A stretch of DNA of 64,000 bases, from positions 1 to 64,000 of the forward strand of contig RPSH01000010.1 in assembly GCA_003946805.1 (NCBI GenBank), in the 5' to 3' direction. Each line of letters begins with the position of its first letter. Positions within the stretch are counted from its first letter, which is position 1. This document shows, piece after piece, positions 60,259 through 64,000 of the stretch. The notes below the pieces were generated by a model. It was not told the DNA's origin. It made no database searches and was given only the letters and a program-made list of their open reading frames with translations. The translations under genes were made by a program, and so were the position numbers. The stretch is from Bacillus sp. 2B10. Its GTDB lineage: Bacteria > Pseudomonadota > Alphaproteobacteria > Sphingomonadales > Sphingomonadaceae.

Positions 60259-63066
60259 TTATGTGGGCTTGGAGCGGATCGTCAGGCCGATCATCATGCG
60301 ACGACTTTCGATGAAGGACTGATTGAGCAACCGCGAGGTGCCGAAATACTCGGTCGACCGGCGTTGCAGCAGGTTGATCGCCCCCATCGTGACCGAAACC
60401 CGCGGCGACAGCGGCACGGTCGCGCTGCCGTCCAGTTGCCCATAGGGGTCGCGGAACAGCGGGCGGCCGAACGAATCACCGCGAGAGACCTCTGCGATCC
60501 GGCTGCGCCACGTCCATGTCAGGGTGGCCGAAATGCCGTCGCGGTCGTAGGTCGCGGCCAGCATGTAGTTGTGGCGCGACATCTGCTCCAGCGGAACACG
60601 CACGCCTGCGCCGTTATCCGCTTCGAAACTGTCGATGAACGTGTAGTTCGCCTGCAACCCCAGGCCGGCAAGCGCGCCCGGCAGGCCCGTGAAGCGCTGT
60701 TTGAAGCCGGCTTCCACGCCGCCGATCCAGCCGTCGTCCACGTTGAACGGCCGGTTGATGAGAAACCGTTGCCCGTTCACCGTTTCGGGTGCTCCGACCA
60801 TCCGGATGAACCCGCCGACCTGTTTGTAGAAGGCTGCCGCGTACAGGTTCGCGCCGGGTGCAGGATAATATTCCAGCGCCGCATCGAACTGGTCGGCGAC
60901 CAGCGCATTCAGCGCCGGGTTTCCCGCGTCTCCCGTGCCGTTGACGAAGTCCAGCGACACCGTCGGGGCGAGCAGGTTGAAGGCCGGCCGCGAAATCTGG
61001 CGCGAATAGGAGAGCCGGGCATAGAGCCGGAGACCGACTTCGGCGCGCAGGTTGATGCTGGGTAGCCAATGGGCATAGCGGCGTTTCATGGTGAGCGACG
61101 CCGTCGGCCCCGCGATCGACAGGATCGTCGCCGCGTAGCGCAGACCCGCATTGCCATCGACGGGGATGTCACCGATCGTGCCGCTGAACGTCGCCTCGGC
61201 ATAGCCGCTGCCCGCCGTTTCCTCCGCACGATAGCCCAGCGCCGGATCGAGATCCGGCATGGCCGGGTCGATGCCGAAAGCGGCCCGGACCGCGCCGACC
61301 CGCCCGGCCGACAATATCGCCGGGCGTGGCGCGATCCAGCGCGATTGCGGATAGGCCGCGCCGAACAGGTCTCCGTCGGTCAGGCCGACGAACCCGCTGC
61401 CCTCGACCGTTCCCGCATCGTCCGGTGCCGCCCCGGTACGAAAGCCGAGCCCGTGAACGACCGAGCGTCGGGCGATCCGGACCCCGGCCTTCACCGACTG
61501 GATCGGTCCGTTCAGCGCATAGGTGCCATCGAGGCGATAGGCATGTTCGCCGTTGGTGTCCCGTACCGCGAAATCGCCCAGCGTCGCGAACCGCCATGCG
61601 GCACTCCGCGCCGGATCGACACCGGCCAGCACGAACCGCGGCAGTCCGCCGGCTGCATCATACGCCACCTCCGGCGCGACGCTGCGCAGCGTCAGCGTCG
61701 GCGCGCCATAGTCGAACCGCGTACCCGTCTGCGACACGTCCGCCAGCAAGGTCACCGGCCCGTGCCGATAGCGGGCCGACACGCCCCATTGCAGCGTGTG
61801 GAACGTGCCGGTGCCATGGCTGGTGCTCGACGTCACGGGCGCGTCCGTCCATCGCCCGGCCCGGATCGTATCGCCCCGCGCGTCGGGCGCGAACGGTCCG
61901 CTCGCCGTCGCATCGGCCAGTGCCACCTGCAACGAGGTGTTCGTGAAGTCGAGCACGCTGCGATTGTAAAGAAGGTCGCCAGCCAGCTCGAGCGACCCGG
62001 ACGGACGCCATTGGGCGGCGGCATAGCCGGCGGTCAGCGCCTTGGTCCCGCGCAGATAGCGTTTGGTGGCGTTGACCGGCGCGTCGATCGTGTCGCCGGT
62101 CGCGGTGACCTGCGGGGCGATCGAGTCGATACGCACCAGATCCTGGGCGATGTCCTGTGCCTGGTGGCTGCCACCGACCAGCAGCCCCATCTCGCCGACC
62201 GGCGTGTCGATCCGGCCGCCGGCATGTCCCGAGACATAGGGGCGCATCCGGCCGTCGAGGTCGCCCAGGACACCCTTTGCCGTCACCGCGATCTCGCCCC
62301 CGTCGACGTCGAACGGCCGCCGCGTATGGAAATCGATCACGCCGCCGATGCCGCCCTCGATCTGGCTGGCGGACGGCGTCTTGTAGACGTCGATGCCGGA
62401 GACGATGTCGGACGGCAGCGCCGCGATGTCGAAGCCGCGCACGACGGTATTCGACAGGTTGCGGCCGTTGATCCGGTCCTCGGTCTGGCTGAGCCCCCGG
62501 ATCGTCACGATGCCGCCGCCGGCACGCACCGACAATTGCAGGCCCGGTATGCGCCGGACGACGTCGGCAAGCGACGTATCGGGCAGCGCGGCGATATCGT
62601 CCTGGGTCAGCACGCTGACCGATTGCAGCGCACGCCGCTTGATATCGGCCGCCTCGCCACCGCCGAGCCGCGTGCCGATCACGACGATGTCGGCATCGAC
62701 GGACGGTGGCGGGGCGGCATCGGCCCGGACGACCGGCCGCACGGGCGCGGGCGCCGCGACCAGCACATAGCCCTTGCCGATCGCCCGGAACGACAGGCCG
62801 GTCCCGGACAGCAGCCGGGTGAGCGCGATATCGGGGTGCAGCCGGCCATCGACCGGTCCTGCCGTCTTCTTGCGAACGAGCTGCGGCGGAAAGCTGACGT
62901 CACGACCGGTCTGCTGCGAAAAGCGCCGCAGGGCACGCGACAGTTCTCCCCGGGGGATACTGACGATCGATGGCCGGACGACGCCCGGCCGGGGCGGCGT
63001 CTGCGGCCATGCCGGTTCGGCAAGGCCGGCCGTCAGCAGGCTCGTCATGCCCAGCAGCTTGGCCAT
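60259..63066 (-). CDS. TonB-dependent receptor with N-terminal signalling (STN) domain, 935 aa
   Basis: A leader (LLGMTSLLTAGLAEPAWPQ) precedes an STN domain (about 35-110; SRALRRFSQQTGRDVSFPPQ), a plug (SLADVVRRIPGLQLSVRAGG, VTIRGLSQTEDRINGR, SQIEGGIGGVIDFHTRRP) and a barrel ending RMMIGLTIRSKPT. The STN domain and the FecR gene directly upstream show that it takes part in surface signalling. The ATG at 63066 gives a good leader; a GTG at 63078 overlaps GGGGAGG. Its plug is similar in style to the next receptor, so both probably recognise parts of the same glycan. Confidence 0.9.
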   Translation of the reverse strand: MAKLLGMTSLLTAGLAEPAWPQTPPRPGVVRPSIVSIPRGELSRALRRFSQQTGRDVSFPPQLVRKKTAGPVDGRLHPDIALTRLLSGTGLSFRAIGKGYVLVAAPAPVRPVVRADAAPPPSVDADIVVIGTRLGGGEAADIKRRALQSVSVLTQDDIAALPDTSLADVVRRIPGLQLSVRAGGGIVTIRGLSQTEDRINGRNLSNTVVRGFDIAALPSDIVSGIDVYKTPSASQIEGGIGGVIDFHTRRPFDVDGGEIAVTAKGVLGDLDGRMRPYVSGHAGGRIDTPVGEMGLLVGGSHQAQDIAQDLVRIDSIAPQVTATGDTIDAPVNATKRYLRGTKALTAGYAAAQWRPSGSLELAGDLLYNRSVLDFTNTSLQVALADATASGPFAPDARGDTIRAGRWTDAPVTSSTSHGTGTFHTLQWGVSARYRHGPVTLLADVSQTGTRFDYGAPTLTLRSVAPEVAYDAAGGLPRFVLAGVDPARSAAWRFATLGDFAVRDTNGEHAYRLDGTYALNGPIQSVKAGVRIARRSVVHGLGFRTGAAPDDAGTVEGSGFVGLTDGDLFGAAYPQSRWIAPRPAILSAGRVGAVRAAFGIDPAMPDLDPALGYRAEETAGSGYAEATFSGTIGDIPVDGNAGLRYAATILSIAGPTASLTMKRRYAHWLPSINLRAEVGLRLYARLSYSRQISRPAFNLLAPTVSLDFVNGTGDAGNPALNALVADQFDAALEYYPAPGANLYAAAFYKQVGGFIRMVGAPETVNGQRFLINRPFNVDDGWIGGVEAGFKQRFTGLPGALAGLGLQANYTFIDSFEADNGAGVRVPLEQMSRHNYMLAATYDRDGISATLTWTWRSRIAEVSRGDSFGRPLFRDPYGQLDGSATVPLSPRVSVTMGAINLLQRRSTEYFGTSRLLNQSFIESRRMMIGLTIRSKPT

Positions 63067-63176
63067 CCGGCGCGTCACCTCCCCAGCTCCCACGTCCTGC
63101 CTCGATCGTTTGTCAGGCCGGTACATAGGGGTAGACGCGGCGCTTTCGAAAACCCGTATAGTCCGACAAAATTAGT

Positions 63177-64000
63177 TCAGCGACCGGTGGCGACGATCCT
63201 CGGCCGCCCCCCGGCGCGATCGATCCGGACCGGCAGCGTCGCGGCGACTAGGTCGAGGAACGTGTCGTCGGAACCGGTCCGGAACGATCCGCTGATCCGC
63301 AGGGGTGCGACATCGCCCACGATGCCGATCCGGACGGGGCGATAGCGGTTCACCTCGCGCACCGCACGCGCCAGCGGCACGTCGTCGAACTGCAGCCAGC
63401 CGGTCTGCCAGCCGGCGATCGCACCGGGATCGGGCGCGCGGGCCACGCGGGCCTTGCCCCCATCGATCGACAGCAGGTCGCCGGGCGGCAGCGCGGCGGG
63501 CGGCGCCGAAACGCCGTCTGCGACCGTGACTTCGGTGCCCGCACCCTGCGCGAGCAGTTCGACGCGATCCGCCTCGACCCGGGCGTTGAGCGATCCCGAC
63601 CGGATCCGCACCCGCCGGTCGCCGACGTTCAGGACCACGGGCGAACGCCCCGCGGTAATCAGCGCCTGCCCCTGCACCGACAATGTCGATCCCCGCACCG
63701 TCAGGCGACTGGCGGTATCGAGGAGAATTCGGGTGGTATCGCCGAGCGTGACGAGCCGCCGCTGGCCGATGGCGGTCGCGAAGGTCCGCGCCTGCTGCAC
63801 CGGAACGCCGGGGGGGGACGGTGGACTGCCGACATGGTGCAGCGTCAGCGCCGCCACCGGCAGGGCGACGAGCAGGGCGATCAGCACCGCGGCACCCCGC
63901 CGCGGGGTGTTTCCCGACCGCGCGTCGGCACGTGCCAGCGCCTCGTCGGCCATCTGCCGAAGCGCGTCCTCGCCGCCCAGTTCGCAGGCGACCGCTTCGA
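63177..64000 (-). CDS. FecR-family anti-sigma factor/sensor (5' end outside window)
   Basis: The frame stays open to the window edge beyond the ATG at 63953; upstream residues (ACELGGEDALRQMADEALA) look like the DUF4880 end, so the true start is past 64000. A membrane segment (AAVLIALLVALPVAALTLH) is followed by the FecR domain (LGDTTRILLDTASRLTV, VLNVGDRRVRIRSGSLNARVEAD) and a C-terminal STN-like part ending RPRIVATGR. It should link the STN-bearing receptor downstream to an ECF sigma factor that is presumably encoded just outside the window. Confidence 0.88.
   Translation of the reverse strand, partial: EAVACELGGEDALRQMADEALARADARSGNTPRRGAAVLIALLVALPVAALTLHHVGSPPSPPGVPVQQARTFATAIGQRRLVTLGDTTRILLDTASRLTVRGSTLSVQGQALITAGRSPVVLNVGDRRVRIRSGSLNARVEADRVELLAQGAGTEVTVADGVSAPPAALPPGDLLSIDGGKARVARAPDPGAIAGWQTGWLQFDDVPLARAVREVNRYRPVRIGIVGDVAPLRISGSFRTGSDDTFLDLVAATLPVRIDRAGGRPRIVATGR

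Overview
The window is GC-rich chromosomal DNA from an alphaproteobacterium, most likely Sphingomonas or a close relative in the Sphingomonadaceae. The evidence is six TonB-dependent receptors (one broken), FecI/FecR-type surface signalling, Tat-exported sugar enzymes, a DUF1134 (EipA-type) envelope protein, and many small palindromic repeats carrying the arms typical of sphingomonad genomes. A tRNA-Ser(GCU) and housekeeping genes (pyrC, ygfZ) point to a chromosome rather than a plasmid. All calls come from reading the sequence; no database search was possible.

Layout. 1-3.6 kb is an accessory patch: the right end of an IS5-type element, a gene remnant it interrupts, low-GC orphan genes, a putative ribbon-helix-helix regulator with a cluster of operator repeats, a serine recombinase and an IS3 relic. 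3.6-11.2 kb is a divergent metal cluster around one Zur-like box: leftward, a COG0523 GTPase, an M3 peptidase, a ZnuD-like receptor and an exported Mn-type superoxide dismutase; rightward, a MerC-like mini-protein and a second COG0523 GTPase with a histidine run. 11.2-17.3 kb is a leftward iron/siderophore block: fecI, fecR, receptor, PepSY membrane protein, TonB, with two Fur-like boxes. 17.6-31.3 kb holds a soluble chemoreceptor, orphan genes, a Gfo/Idh oxidoreductase and DUF1080 protein (possible 3-keto-sugar chemistry), a threonine synthase-like enzyme, a GntP transporter, ygfZ, pyrC and DUF1134.

31.4-42.7 kb is a glycan-utilisation locus in decay. Three hydrolases (GH43, GH2, GH127) are intact, but the receptor, the sugar transporter and the aldose epimerase are broken. 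The receptor is fused in frame to the C-terminal part of a tryptophan halogenase. 42.9-52.4 kb carries small-molecule catabolism genes with local regulators (MarR, AraC, Crp/Fnr) and clear palindromic operators. 52.8-64 kb is a second leftward glycan/receptor locus: FecR, two receptors, and two large exported proteins likely to act on carbohydrate.

Four families of palindromic or MITE-like repeats are scattered in the gaps. Two copies of one family face each other around 22.8-28.0 kb, and two copies of another flank 19.5-21.0 kb in direct orientation, so both segments could be rearranged by recombination.
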